Shown: positions 45,756 through 54,908 of the stretch, piece after piece
How the letters are laid out: the number at the start of each line of letters is the position of its first letter
How positions within the stretch are numbered: position 1 is the first letter of the stretch
Assembly (NCBI GenBank): GCA_947488755.1
Contig: CANLAD010000001.1
Span: 1,254,247 to 1,318,246, forward strand
Length of the DNA: 64,000 nucleotides
Reading direction: 5' to 3'
Source of the DNA: an uncultured Erythrobacter sp.
GTDB lineage: Bacteria > Pseudomonadota > Alphaproteobacteria > Sphingomonadales > Sphingomonadaceae
Translations under genes and position numbers: made by a program
The notes under the pieces: model-generated
Database searches by the model: none
What the model was told of the DNA's origin: nothing
The model's input: the letters and a program-made list of their open reading frames with translations, nothing else

Positions 45756-46136
45756 TCAGAAATCGATCTTCAGCCGCACTTCGCCGCCTTGCCCATTCCA
45801 GCCGCCCACGCCCGCATCAGCTGCATTCGCCTCAAGCTCTGCATTGTCCGACAGGCGAATGCGGGCACGTGGCACGGCGGAGCCGAACAAAACCGCATCG
45901 GCCGTGGGGCCATTATCGGCGCCCAGTCTCGGTGATGGTGCGGTTTCTCGGCAAACGATGATCTCGGGATTGAGCGGGTCGGGTTCCTCCGTCACGCATT
46001 GTGTGGGTGGTTCCGCAAGCGGCATGAGGTCGATCAAAAGCGACCCATCCGCGCGCTCAACGGTCGGCAAGTTCGTGGACGCAGAGTCTTCGACTTGCTC
46101 GATCGGAGTTCGCGGTGCGGGTGGTTCGTCGATCAT
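45756..46136 (-). CDS. Hypothetical acidic protein, possibly exported
   Basis: A 126-aa protein with no recognisable family. It is Pro/Glu/Asp-rich and has two cysteines (TQCVTEE, IVCRETA). The end (NAELEANAADAGVGG, then EVRLKIDF) looks like a terminal beta strand. An RBS (AAGGGA) stands about 8 bp upstream. It is convergent with NDH-2, 18 bp apart, and is followed in the other direction by the GFA gene on the same strand, 32 bp away. Function unknown. Confidence 0.55.
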   Translation of the reverse strand: MIDEPPAPRTPIEQVEDSASTNLPTVERADGSLLIDLMPLAEPPTQCVTEEPDPLNPEIIVCRETAPSPRLGADNGPTADAVLFGSAVPRARIRLSDNAELEANAADAGVGGWNGQGGEVRLKIDF

Positions 46137-46168
46137 CTAGTCAGTCCCTTGCCGCTTTCCCCGCTCGA

Positions 46169-46624
46169 TCAGTCGAAACTGAACCCTGCCGCTATCGCCT
46201 CGGCAACAATTTCTTCGCCGGATTTCATCGGGCTTTCCTGCGCCAGATCGTACCAATCCGGTTTCTCGTCGACGAAGATCTGCTGCTTGATTCCGAAGCC
46301 CTTGGGCAAATCGAACAGCCCGGCAAGGAAGGTGCGATTGCCGGTCGGCTTGAAGCGATACCACAAATTGCTGCCGCATTGTGAGCAGAACGCCCGCTCG
46401 GCCCAGTCGCTCGACTGGTAGGTCGTGATTGCATCTTCGCCCTCGACCTGCGCGCTTTCGCTTTCGAGACCGGCATACATCGCCCCGCCCCACTGGGCAC
46501 ACATCGAGCAATGGCAAACGTCGATCTGCTTTTCCGCGCCGGTCAGGGTGATGCGAACGGCACCGCAAAGACAACGCCCTTCGAGAGTTTCTCCAAGTCG
46601 CAGGATGTCTGCGGCATCGCTCAT
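46169..46624 (-). CDS. GFA-family protein (glutathione-dependent formaldehyde-activating-like)
   Basis: A 151-aa zinc protein with the GFA fold. The zinc cysteines appear as EGRCLCGAV, DVCHCSMCAQWGG and AFCSQCGSNL. Family members bind two Zn ions, but few have confirmed glutathione or formaldehyde activity, so the enzyme name should not be taken literally. It precedes the hypothetical gene, and the Lrp/AsnC regulator lies 26 bp upstream on the same strand, so one operon is possible. Confidence 0.92.
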   Translation of the reverse strand: MSDAADILRLGETLEGRCLCGAVRITLTGAEKQIDVCHCSMCAQWGGAMYAGLESESAQVEGEDAITTYQSSDWAERAFCSQCGSNLWYRFKPTGNRTFLAGLFDLPKGFGIKQQIFVDEKPDWYDLAQESPMKSGEEIVAEAIAAGFSFD

Positions 46625-46650
46625 TCGTCACCTATCCGGTTATTCTGAGA

Positions 46651-47112
46651 TCAGATTGGAACCCCTGGCACGTGTTTGGCCGTCCGGATCGTCAGCGAGG
46701 TTTTGACGCTGGCGACGTTGGGTGCGGGGGTCAGCTTGCTGGTCAGGAATTCCTGAAAGCTCTGCAAATCGTGGCTTACGATCTTCAGGATGAAGTCAAT
46801 CTCGCCATTAAGCATGTGGCATTCGCGCACCTCGGCTAGATCAGCCATGTGCTCTTCGAATTCGCGCAGCGCATCCTCGGCCTGGCTTTTGAGGCTCACC
46901 ATAGCGAAAACCGTGATCGAAAAGCCAAGCTTCGAGGGGTCGAGGTCCGCGTGATAACCACGAATTACCCCCTCCTCCTCCAGCCCGCGAACGCGGCGCA
47001 AACAAGGCGGAGCGGTCAGTCCGACACGCTGGGCAAGCTCGACATTGGTCACTCGCCCCTCGGCCTGCAATTCCGAGAGTAACCGCTTGTCGATTTCGTC
47101 CAGATTCGCCAT
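46651..47112 (-). CDS. Lrp/AsnC-family transcriptional regulator
   Basis: A 153-aa regulator with an N-terminal HTH (LDEIDKRLLSELQAEGRVTNVELAQRVGLTAPP) and a C-terminal RAM/AsnC ligand domain (VFAMVSLKSQAEDALREFEEHM, ECHMLNGEIDFILKIVSHDL, TSLTIRTAKHVPGVPI). It probably senses an amino acid. Upstream to 47411 is a gap that contains its promoter and that of the divergent kinase-like gene. Confidence 0.94.
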   Translation of the reverse strand: MANLDEIDKRLLSELQAEGRVTNVELAQRVGLTAPPCLRRVRGLEEEGVIRGYHADLDPSKLGFSITVFAMVSLKSQAEDALREFEEHMADLAEVRECHMLNGEIDFILKIVSHDLQSFQEFLTSKLTPAPNVASVKTSLTIRTAKHVPGVPI

Positions 47113-47411
47113 CGGCCCCTCGTCTTATCAAGCCTGCGCACACATCCGCGCGGATCGCATCGCAACGATCGGGCCCGTTTGAACAATTTTCGCCGGGGCA
47201 ATCCCCGGCAAGAAGAGGGCTGCGACTGGTTGGTGCGACCTTATTTTATTATGTGTGCCAGCAATTGTCCCGCATTGCAACGCGCTCAGATCGGTTCTGT
47301 CCGCCTTTTCGGCTGCTGCTAGAACACTTTGCGAAGAGCCTGCCATTAGGGTTTTGCCACGGATTGTCGCGTAGGATGCGTCCGTCCACCTTCCCTCGAT
47401 CTGGAGCCCGA
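47113..47411. other. Divergent gap between lrp-like and kinase-like genes
   Basis: 299 bp. An in-frame extension of the kinase-like gene begins at 47253, but no RBS supports it. An AT-rich segment near 47235-47265 could hold promoters. No repeat, RNA gene or strong hairpin was seen. Confidence 0.45.
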
Positions 47412-49166
47412 GTGTTAATTGACGACCGCCTTGAGACGGTGTTGCGCAATCGCGGGTCGAGCGAGGCGGCCCTGCGCACGCAATTTCGCCAATTGCTCGA
47501 TATTCTCGGGGCGCAGAAGGTGCGTGCTGCCAGGCGCGGAGGGCACGATCGCGACCCGACACTGGTTGCCGCGGCCTGGCTGCGGATGGACATGCTGGGC
47601 GAAGCCATTCCTGAGGCCGACCGCGCAGCGATGATTCGCGAGCCGGGCTGGCGCTTTCGCAATCCCGAACTGGCCGCGCATTTTGCGCAAGGCGAGCCCG
47701 ATGTCGCCTCTGCCGCACTGGCGCGGGTGCAATTGTCGCCGGAGGACTGGGCCGCGCTGATCCCGCGCCTGCCGGTGCGCGCGCGCGGTTTCCTGAGGTT
47801 GCGGCGCGACCTTCCAAGCGAGGTCGAAGAGATACTCGAACGCCTCGGCATCCATGATCGCGGTCTGCCACAGCCGGAGGAGCAGGCTGACCGGAGCGGT
47901 GAGGCTGCGCGTCCGACTGGCGACGATGATGCTGCCCTTACCGGGCAAAGCACCGATCCATCGCCGGACCCGGCGAGCGAAGGGCGCAGCGAAATCTCGG
48001 CGTTGGTCGAACGCATCGCTCGCTTCAAGCGCTCGCGCGAAGCTGCCCGAGAGACCGACCGCGAGCTCGACCGTGACGTCGATGACCGCGAGAGCATGCC
48101 CCGCCTGCCCCTGGGCGAGGAATTCGATGACGAGTCCCGCAAGATCAGGGTGTTCGGATTCGCCGCCGATGCTGCCGGGCGGATCGAATGGGCAGAGCGA
48201 CCCGTCGCCGCAATGGTCATCGGCGCGCGTCTTGTACGGTTGTCGCGCGAGGCCGCTGGCAAGCAGGCGGATCCGATCGAACGCGCTCTCATCCGCCGCC
48301 AGCCGATCGAGGATGCGCCGCTGAAGCTCGACGGTGCGGAGGCGGTCGCGGGCGACTGGCTCGTCAATGCGCGCCCACGCTTCACCGAGGATGGAAACTT
48401 TGCCGGTTATGTCGGACGCTTTCGCCGCCCGGTGGATGCAAAGGATGCTGCGACCGAGGCAGCGAAGCGCGAAGCGGACCGGATCAGGCAATTGCTGCAC
48501 GAATTGCGCACACCCGTCACCGCGGTACAGGGCTATGCCGAAGTCATTCAGCAACAATTGTTCGGCACCGCCCCGCATGAATATCGCGCGCTGGCCGCAG
48601 CGATTGCCGCAGATGCCGCGTGGATTCTGGCGGGGTTCGAGGAACTGGATCGACTGGCGCGACTGGAAAGCGGGGCGTTGGAACTAGCATCGGGACGCAG
48701 CGATCTCGCCGAAGCGTCGCACGCGACGATAATGCAGCTCTCCCAGGTGCTCGCCAGTCGCATGGCCGGGATCGAGCTTGCCGGCGCTGGCGATGAGCGG
48801 TGCGCGATCGGGGTTGGTCGCGAGCAGCTCGACGGTTTGCTGTGGCGCCTGCTGGCAACGCTGGGCGGTGGCTGTGGCGCGGGCGAGGTTCTTACCGCAT
48901 CGCTTGTACACGGCGACGACGATGCGCGCCTGCGATGCGATCTGCCGGCGCAATTGCTTGAGCAGGATGACATTTTTTCCGCCGATGTGCGGCCCGTGGA
49001 TGACGCCGTCAATGCCGGGCTGTTCGGCGCTGGATTTGCGCTGCGCCTGGCTCGAGCGGAAGCGCGCGGTGCAGGCGGCGATCTGGTGCGTGAGGGAGAT
49101 GCGCTGGTGCTGACCCTGCCATTATTCGATGAAGCCATGCAGACCGATCGCGCGACATCCGGCTAA
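47412..49166 (+). CDS. Histidine-kinase-like protein with degenerate ATPase domain
   Basis: A 584-aa soluble protein from the GTG at 47412 (GGAG 6 bp upstream; an ATG at 47376 is possible). An N-terminal helical region of about 160 residues is followed by a PAS-like part around 250-330. The DHp helix is [17 protein letters not shown] with the phospho-His intact. The C-terminal domain aligns with HATPase but lacks the key Asn (the N-box position reads RLLATLGGG) and the DxGxG box. A catalytically dead kinase or phosphotransfer protein is likely. No response regulator is adjacent. Confidence 0.75.
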   Translation: MLIDDRLETVLRNRGSSEAALRTQFRQLLDILGAQKVRAARRGGHDRDPTLVAAAWLRMDMLGEAIPEADRAAMIREPGWRFRNPELAAHFAQGEPDVASAALARVQLSPEDWAALIPRLPVRARGFLRLRRDLPSEVEEILERLGIHDRGLPQPEEQADRSGEAARPTGDDDAALTGQSTDPSPDPASEGRSEISALVERIARFKRSREAARETDRELDRDVDDRESMPRLPLGEEFDDESRKIRVFGFAADAAGRIEWAERPVAAMVIGARLVRLSREAAGKQADPIERALIRRQPIEDAPLKLDGAEAVAGDWLVNARPRFTEDGNFAGYVGRFRRPVDAKDAATEAAKREADRIRQLLHELRTPVTAVQGYAEVIQQQLFGTAPHEYRALAAAIAADAAWILAGFEELDRLARLESGALELASGRSDLAEASHATIMQLSQVLASRMAGIELAGAGDERCAIGVGREQLDGLLWRLLATLGGGCGAGEVLTASLVHGDDDARLRCDLPAQLLEQDDIFSADVRPVDDAVNAGLFGAGFALRLARAEARGAGGDLVREGDALVLTLPLFDEAMQTDRATSG

Positions 49167-49260
49167 TCGACTGACCTGCTAGCATGCCCGCTTGTTTCCC
49201 GGCGCAAGCCGCTGTAGGGCGACGACGCTTTCGCCGCCGGGCGTTTACCGGAGGTTCGGG

Positions 49261-49336
49261 GGGCCTGTAGCTCAGCGGTTAGAGCTGGCCGCTCATAACG
49301 GCTAGGTCGCGGGTTCGAATCCTGCCGGGCCCACCA
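49261..49336 (+). tRNA. tRNA-Ile2 (anticodon CAU)
   Basis: A 76-nt tRNA with the acceptor stem GGGCCTG/CGGGCCC (one T-G pair), a CTCATAA anticodon loop and encoded CCA. The sequence is of the ileX type, not the elongator or initiator Met type: D-loop AGCTCAGCGGTTAGAGC and variable TAGGTCGC. The C34 is expected to be modified to lysidine so that it reads AUA. Confidence 0.9.
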
Positions 49337-49385
49337 GATCCCTCGCGTTTCATGCGATGCGGCGAAGCGTGACGAGATGATATGT

Positions 49386-49462
49386 CGGGGAGTGGCGCAG
49401 CCTGGTAGCGCACCTGTTTTGGGTACAGGGGGTCGCTGGTTCGAATCCAGTCTCCCCGACCA
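49386..49462 (+). tRNA. tRNA-Pro (anticodon UGG)
   Basis: A 77-nt tRNA with acceptor stem CGGGGAG/CTCCCCG, D-arm GGCGCAGCCTGGTAGCGC, anticodon stem CCTGT/ACAGG around TTTGGGT (anticodon TGG), T-arm GGTTCGAATCC and CCA. It is 49 bp after tRNA-Ile2, so they are probably co-transcribed. Confidence 0.96.
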
Positions 49463-49474
49463 TCTCGATCACGA

Positions 49475-50131
49475 TCAACCACGAGCCGATCGCGCAATCG
49501 CGACGGCTTCTCTAGCGAGCTCGGTGATCTGGGCGAAGTCGCCGCGCGCGATGGCGTCCGCCGGGGTCAGCCAGCTTCCTCCGCAGGCCATGACCTGAGG
49601 CAGCGCCAGATAATCGCCGAGGTTGCCAGGATTGATCCCTCCAGTCGGCATGAAGCGCATGTCGCGAAATACCGAAGTCAGCGCCCGCAGCATTGGAACG
49701 CCGCCGGCAAGGCTCGCCGGGAAGAACTTCACCGCGCGAAGGCCGAAAGCATGGGCGCGCTGAACCTCTCCCGGTGTCATGCAGCCGGGCAGGCACACGA
49801 CGCCCGCGTCATCGCAAAAATGCACGATGTCCTCGACCAGGCCAGGCGAAACGACGAATTGCGCGCCCGCCTCCACGACAGACCTCGCCTGAGCCAGGGT
49901 CAGCACCGTTCCGGCCCCGGTCAGCACCCCTTGTGTCCCTTTCAGTACCGCTGCCATGCTGGCCAGCGCCCCAGGGCTTCGCATGACGACTTCGACCGTT
50001 TCCAGGCCGCCAGCGGCGAGTGCGCGGGCTGTCTGGACCGCGATGTCCGGGTCGTCCTGGCCGATCAGCGGCACTATTGGCGCGGCGGTCAGGCGGGCGC
50101 GCATTTCCTCAAAAGTCGGTGTGTCGGGCAA
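49475..50131 (-). CDS. eda: 2-dehydro-3-deoxy-phosphogluconate (KDPG) aldolase
   Basis: A 218-aa class I aldolase of the Entner-Doudoroff pathway that splits KDPG into pyruvate and glyceraldehyde-3-phosphate. The family segments are IVPLIGQDDPDIAVQTARAL, GGLETVEVVMRSPGALASM, LTGAGTVLTLAQARSVVEAG, FVVSPGLVED, GCMTPGEVQRA, AVKFFPAS (Schiff-base Lys) and MPTGGINPGN. The start is taken at a TTG (50129-50131) with GGAGA before it, because the ATG-led frame to 50167 adds unrelated residues. No edd or other ED genes are nearby. Confidence 0.92.
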   Translation of the reverse strand: MPDTPTFEEMRARLTAAPIVPLIGQDDPDIAVQTARALAAGGLETVEVVMRSPGALASMAAVLKGTQGVLTGAGTVLTLAQARSVVEAGAQFVVSPGLVEDIVHFCDDAGVVCLPGCMTPGEVQRAHAFGLRAVKFFPASLAGGVPMLRALTSVFRDMRFMPTGGINPGNLGDYLALPQVMACGGSWLTPADAIARGDFAQITELAREAVAIARSARG

Positions 50132-50302
50132 AGCATGTCTCCGCCCGCGCTCATGCCATGATCGCAAGTCAAAGCAAGGCGCCAGGTCGATTTATGGTTT
50201 CGCGGTCTGTTTCTGGATTCACGTAACGATCTCAACCGCACCAAGCTTCTCGATTGCGGCATAGCCAGGCCCGGAGCGCGGGCGCCGGAAAGCGGGCAAC
50301 GA

Positions 50303-50992
50303 TCAGGGCGAGTCCTCCTCGCCCACCTCACGCACATTTGCGATCAGCCGCTCGTCCAGCTCATCGCCATGCAGGACCGACACGTCCCCCGTCGTCTCCA
50401 GCACCACAGCGCGCACGGCGGAGAAATCGAGCACGTTGGCCTCGCGCAGTTTCGCGATGAGATCGCTTTCCGCAACGCGGCACGCCTTGAGCGCGTCGTG
50501 CAGAATCTCGCCGTTGCGCATGAGCAATTGCGGTTCGTTGGCGATCACGCTCTCAATCCTATCCGAGGACCGTCGCAGGCGGGCGGCGATAACCTGGGTG
50601 ATGAACATCGCGGCCATGCCTGCGATCACCTGAAGGAAAGCAGTCCATTCAGTGGCCTGAGCACCTCCGGCGACCAGACTGCCGAGCGCGACCGTCATCA
50701 CGAAGTCGAAATTGGTCATCTTCGACAGCGAGCGCAGGCCGGTAAATCGTATCAGAACAACGACCCAGACAAGCCCGATCGCGCCCAGTATCAGGCCGCG
50801 AAGGATAAGGTCGATTTCGGTCTGCGCTACGAAGATGGTCTGTCCCCTCCCCTCCGCTAACGGCCTGGACGAGCAGCGGGTCCAAAACCAACGAGAGTTT
50901 ATTGATCCATCACTGCGGGCGCGCTCGGGATCAGCCCACCGGTCTGGATCGAGCGCGGCTCGTTGGCGAGGATGCCGACCACTTGTGTCCAT
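50303..50992 (-). CDS. DUF421 / YetF-like membrane protein
   Basis: Inner-membrane protein of 229 aa at most. Two to three N-terminal helices (IDLILRGLILGAIGLVWVVVLIRF, FDFVMTVALGSLVAG, FLQVIAGMAAMFITQVIAA) are followed by a soluble DUF421 domain (NEPQLLMRNGEILHDALKACRV, ESDLIAKLREANVLDFSAV, AVVLETTGDVSVL). The true start is unclear: no ATG or GTG lies close to the first helix, and the available ATG at 50992 overlaps the M28 gene by 94 bp. An ATC near 50843 after GGAGGGGAC is conceivable. Function unknown. Confidence 0.82.
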   Translation of the reverse strand: MDTSGRHPRQRAALDPDRWADPERARSDGSINSRWFWTRCSSRPLAEGRGQTIFVAQTEIDLILRGLILGAIGLVWVVVLIRFTGLRSLSKMTNFDFVMTVALGSLVAGGAQATEWTAFLQVIAGMAAMFITQVIAARLRRSSDRIESVIANEPQLLMRNGEILHDALKACRVAESDLIAKLREANVLDFSAVRAVVLETTGDVSVLHGDELDERLIANVREVGEEDSP

Positions 50993-52371
50993 ACCGCGAC
51001 GTTCTGGCGCAGCTGATCGGGATCGATCTTGTCCAGCGTATCGTCGGGCGTGTGGTGAAGGTCGAAATAGCGCGTTCCATCCTGTTGCAGATCGACAAGC
51101 GCTCCGCCCTGGTCGCGCACGATGTTGAGATCCGCGCCGCCGCGCGCTTCGATGGTGGAGTTGGCGACCCCGAACCGGGCAACCGCGGCTGCGAGCTTGT
51201 TGTGCAGATCTTCGTTGGTTTCGCGAAAATTGCTCTCGAAACGCCAGATGCGGTCCGCACCGAAATCGCTCTCGATGCCCACTGCGACAGGTTCGTCGAT
51301 ATGCGCTTCGGAATAGGCGCTCGACCCGAACAGGCCGACCTCTTCAGCGCCTGCGAACAGCACGCGAATGGTGCGCAGCGGCTGGCCGACGGAGCGAACG
51401 TTGATCGCGGCTGCTGCAATGATCCCGCAGCCCGCGCCATCGTCGAAAGCGCCCGGCGCGTTCCACCAGCTGTCGATATGACAGGCGAGCAGGACGGGCG
51501 GCAGGTCCGGATTGCGACCGGCCACTTCGCCAACGACATTACCGCTGATCGTCGTTCCCAGATTTTCAGGCGTGAGCGTCAGCTTCATCGTGATCGGACG
51601 ATCGCCTGCGCGCGCGAACATGCGCTCAAGGTTGGCCGCGTCGGGCAAGGAAAGCGCGCCAGCGGGCGTAGGCACCGGACGGCCAACATCGGCGGCTCCG
51701 TCGGCGGTGCGGAAGGTCGTGCCGCCCGTATGCGGGTTGCGGTGATAATCGGTGCCGACCGACTTGATAACGGTCGCGACTGCGCCCTTGCTTTTGGCGA
51801 GCTCGGCCCCGATCCAGCGCGCTGGACCGGCAAATCCGTATTGCGAACCGTCCTGCGTCGGTGTCATCGAATGCGAGATGTAGGCGATCTTGCCATCGAG
51901 ACTGCCATCGGGCGCGGCCTGCAGGGCTGCGACATTTTCGAACATCACCACCTCAGCGGTGATGCCGTCCGGACCGGTCGAAGCACTCCCTCCAAGCGGC
52001 TGGATCACCAGGGGCTGGGCAAACGGGCTGACGATCTCTGCGCGGTGGATGTCGCCCGGAACCCAGGTCTCCATTTCGAACGGTTCGTCCGCGACATTGG
52101 CGAAGCCGTGCTGCCGCAGCCATGCCATCGCCCATTGCCGACCGCGCGCCTCGGCCTCGGTGCCAGCCTGACGCGGGCCGACTTCGGTAGTGATCCCTTC
52201 GACGAAATCCCACGCATAACGATCGCTCTCCAGCGCGCTATCGGCAACCTGCTCAAGCGATGGCGCGGTCCGCTCCTCGTGATTCTCGGCAGAAGATGGC
52301 ACTGCGAGCGCCAGTGCCGATATGGCGGAAAGCGAGAGGGCGGCGCGGCATGAAGCTGTCGATAGTGTCAT
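50899..52371 (-). CDS. Exported M28-family zinc metallopeptidase
   Basis: A 490-aa protein with a signal peptide (MTLSTASCRAALSLSAISAL) followed by a PA-domain insert (about 120-230) and the M28 catalytic domain. Zinc ligands and catalytic residues are recognisable: LACHIDSW, FDDGAGC, FAGAEEVGLFGS, ESDFGAD and YFDLHHTPDDTLD. It is likely a periplasmic aminopeptidase or carboxypeptidase. The reading frame continues upstream to 54069, but that part is antisense to ettA; the ATG at 52371 is the correct start. The DUF421 gene follows. Confidence 0.93.
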   Translation of the reverse strand: MTLSTASCRAALSLSAISALALAVPSSAENHEERTAPSLEQVADSALESDRYAWDFVEGITTEVGPRQAGTEAEARGRQWAMAWLRQHGFANVADEPFEMETWVPGDIHRAEIVSPFAQPLVIQPLGGSASTGPDGITAEVVMFENVAALQAAPDGSLDGKIAYISHSMTPTQDGSQYGFAGPARWIGAELAKSKGAVATVIKSVGTDYHRNPHTGGTTFRTADGAADVGRPVPTPAGALSLPDAANLERMFARAGDRPITMKLTLTPENLGTTISGNVVGEVAGRNPDLPPVLLACHIDSWWNAPGAFDDGAGCGIIAAAAINVRSVGQPLRTIRVLFAGAEEVGLFGSSAYSEAHIDEPVAVGIESDFGADRIWRFESNFRETNEDLHNKLAAAVARFGVANSTIEARGGADLNIVRDQGGALVDLQQDGTRYFDLHHTPDDTLDKIDPDQLRQNVAVWTQVVGILANEPRSIQTGGLIPSAPAVMDQ

Positions 52372-52506
52372 GCGAAGGCTCGCTAAAGCGGTCCCGCGCG
52401 CCTGTCCAGCCAGCCTGCCACCTGCTCGCTTGCCGCGCGCCGCGCGAAAGCCTATCTGCGGCGCACATTTCCCCGAACAGACATTACCAGACCCAAAGGA
52501 CACCCC

Positions 52507-54180
52507 ATGGCCGCGCAATATGCCTTCGTGATGAAGGACATGACCAAGAGCTTTCCCGGAGCGAGCAAACCGGTGCTCTCGAACATCTCGCTGCAATTCT
52601 ATCAGGGCGCAAAGATCGGCATTGTCGGCCCGAATGGTGCGGGCAAATCGACGCTGATGAAGATCATGGCCGGGATCGATACCGACTTTTCGGGCGAAGC
52701 GTGGCCGGGCGAGAACATAACGGTGGGTTACCTGCCGCAGGAGCCAGAGCTCGATCCGACCAAGACTGTGCTCGAAAACGTGAAGGACGGCGCGCGCGAA
52801 ACCGCCGAACTGGTCGAACGGTTCAACGCCGTCTCTGCCCAGATGGCCGAACCCGACGCCGATTTCGATGCGCTGGGCGAGGAAATGGCCGAGCTGCAGA
52901 CCAAGATCGACGCGGTCGATGGCTGGACGCTCGACAACCAGCTCGAGATCGCGATGGAAGCGCTGCGCTGCCCGCCCGGCGATGCGTCGGTCGATAACCT
53001 CTCCGGCGGCGAGAAGCGCCGCGTCGCGCTGACCCGGTTGCTGATCCAGAAGCCCTCGATCCTGCTGCTGGACGAGCCGACCAACCACCTCGACGCCGAA
53101 TCCGTCGAGTGGCTCGAAAACCACCTCAAGGAATATGCGGGCGCGGTGCTGATGATCACCCACGATCGCTACTTCCTCGACAATGTCGTTGAATGGATTC
53201 TCGAGCTCGATCGCGGCTCCTACTACCCGTACGAAGGCAATTATTCGACCTATCTGGAAAAGAAGGCCAAGCGGCTCGAGCAGGAAAGCCGCGAGGAATC
53301 CGGCCGCCAGAAAGCGCTCAGCCGAGAGCTTGAATGGATCCGCCAGACGCCCGCCGCGCGCCAGACCAAGTCCAAGGCCCGCATCCGCAAGTTCGAACAG
53401 CTTCAGGAAGCGCAAGGCGACCGCAAGCCGGGCAAGGCGCAGATCGTCATTCAGGTGCCCGAACGCCTCGGCGGCAAGGTGATCGAGGCGAACAACATCT
53501 CGAAAGCCTATGGCGACAAGCTGCTGTTCGAAAACCTCTCGTTCCAGCTGCCCCCCGGCGGCATTGTCGGCGTGATCGGCCCCAACGGCGCGGGCAAGTC
53601 CACGCTGTTCAAGATCATCACCGGCAAGGAAGAGCCCGACAGCGGCTCCATCGCCATCGGCGACACCGTACGCCTTGGCTATGTCGACCAGTCGCGTGAC
53701 GACCTGAACCCAAAGAACAACGTGTGGGAGGAGATCTCCGACGGGCTCGATTACATGGACGTCAACGGCCACGACATGTCGACCAGAGCCTATGTCGGCG
53801 CGTTTAACTTCAAGGGACCGGACCAGCAAAAGAATGTCGGCAAACTGTCCGGCGGCGAACGCAACCGCGTCCACATGGCCAAGATGCTGAAAGAAGGCGG
53901 CAACGTCCTGCTTCTGGACGAGCCGACCAACGATCTCGACGTCGAGACCCTGGGCGCGCTGGAAGATGCAATCGAGAACTTTGCCGGCTGCGCCGTGGTA
54001 ATCTCGCACGACCGCTTCTTCCTCGACCGGCTGGCGACGCATATCCTGGCGTTCGAGGGCAACAGCCACGTCGAATGGTTCGAGGGGAACTTCGAGGCAT
54101 ATGAAGAAGACAAACGGCGGCGGCTGGGCGATGCGGCAGATCGGCCTACGCGATTGGCTTATAAGAAGCTGACTAGGTGA
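52507..54180 (+). CDS. ettA: Energy-dependent translational throttle protein EttA (ABC-F)
   Basis: A 557-aa ABC-F protein. Two ATPase domains carry GPNGAGKST twice, signatures NLSGGEKRRVAL and LSGGERNRVHMA, and Walker B LLLDEPTNHLDAES and LLLDEPTNDLDVET. The arm region and the basic linker (ARQTKSKARIRKFEQL) match EttA, which binds the ribosomal E site and gates translation at low ATP/ADP ratio. It is divergent from the M28 peptidase. The UDG-like gene overlaps or abuts its stop. Confidence 0.95.
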   Translation: MAAQYAFVMKDMTKSFPGASKPVLSNISLQFYQGAKIGIVGPNGAGKSTLMKIMAGIDTDFSGEAWPGENITVGYLPQEPELDPTKTVLENVKDGARETAELVERFNAVSAQMAEPDADFDALGEEMAELQTKIDAVDGWTLDNQLEIAMEALRCPPGDASVDNLSGGEKRRVALTRLLIQKPSILLLDEPTNHLDAESVEWLENHLKEYAGAVLMITHDRYFLDNVVEWILELDRGSYYPYEGNYSTYLEKKAKRLEQESREESGRQKALSRELEWIRQTPAARQTKSKARIRKFEQLQEAQGDRKPGKAQIVIQVPERLGGKVIEANNISKAYGDKLLFENLSFQLPPGGIVGVIGPNGAGKSTLFKIITGKEEPDSGSIAIGDTVRLGYVDQSRDDLNPKNNVWEEISDGLDYMDVNGHDMSTRAYVGAFNFKGPDQQKNVGKLSGGERNRVHMAKMLKEGGNVLLLDEPTNDLDVETLGALEDAIENFAGCAVVISHDRFFLDRLATHILAFEGNSHVEWFEGNFEAYEEDKRRRLGDAADRPTRLAYKKLTR

Positions 54181-54185
54181 GGTTG

Positions 54186-54908
54186 ATGGCGAGAAGCATC
54201 GTCGAGAATGAGATCAGTGAGTTCATTGCGGCTGGCAAAACCGTTCGGATAGAGCGCGCCCCATTCGATCACATCGAAACCGGGGCCAAGCTCGTAATTT
54301 TGGGTATCACACCGGGCGCGCAGCAAATGCGCCTGGCTAGAGATGCTCACAACAGGGCCTTGCGAATGGGCGCGTCGGCATGCGAAGCGTCGCGACAGGC
54401 AAAATTCGCTGCCAGCTTCGGTGGAGCGATGCGATCAAATCTGGTCCGAATGCTAGACTTTGTCGGGGCGACAGAATGGATTGGACTTCAAAGTTTTGCG
54501 GTCGCGTTTGATCAATCGACAGAAGGTAGAGTGCATTTTACTTCTGCCCTACGTTATCCGGTGTTCGTCGATAATTCGAACTATAAAGGTCAACCGAATA
54601 TGATCCAAACTCCGCTGTTGCGTGAGATGATTGAGACCTTCTTAAGGGACGAAGTAAATGCCTTGCCCGGTGCAGTCTGGCAGCCTTTAGGCGACAAACC
54701 GTTGAAGGCCCTTCGGTATCTGGAGAAAAAAGGAGTTCTGCCCGACGGTCGGATCGCGCCGCCTTTACCACATCCAAGTGGAACCAATGCGGAGCGTATT
54801 GCCTATTTTCTCAATCAGAAAAATCGAAGTGCGCTTTCTCAAAAAACTAATGCTGAAAAAATTGATCGGACGCGAGCGGAGAGCATTCAGTTTTACCGAT
54901 CTCTTTGA
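54186..54908 (+). CDS. UDG-superfamily-like protein, AT-richer than neighbours
   Basis: A 240-aa protein (a GTG at 54177 would overlap the ettA stop). LVILGITPGAQQMRLARDAH resembles the motif A loop of uracil-DNA glycosylases, and LPHPSGTNAERIAYFL contains an HPS-type motif B. No iron-sulfur cysteines are seen. The C-terminal tail is Lys/Asn/Gln-rich. The DNA is visibly AT-richer with different codon use, suggesting recent transfer. Function is inferred only from the two motifs; it could be a degenerate or novel member. Confidence 0.6.
   Translation: MARSIVENEISEFIAAGKTVRIERAPFDHIETGAKLVILGITPGAQQMRLARDAHNRALRMGASACEASRQAKFAASFGGAMRSNLVRMLDFVGATEWIGLQSFAVAFDQSTEGRVHFTSALRYPVFVDNSNYKGQPNMIQTPLLREMIETFLRDEVNALPGAVWQPLGDKPLKALRYLEKKGVLPDGRIAPPLPHPSGTNAERIAYFLNQKNRSALSQKTNAEKIDRTRAESIQFYRSL

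Noticed and set aside
52372..54069. Open frame extending the M28 peptidase to 1056 residues
   Set aside because: The upstream part is exactly antisense to ettA; the signal peptide and start at 52371 mark the true N-terminus.
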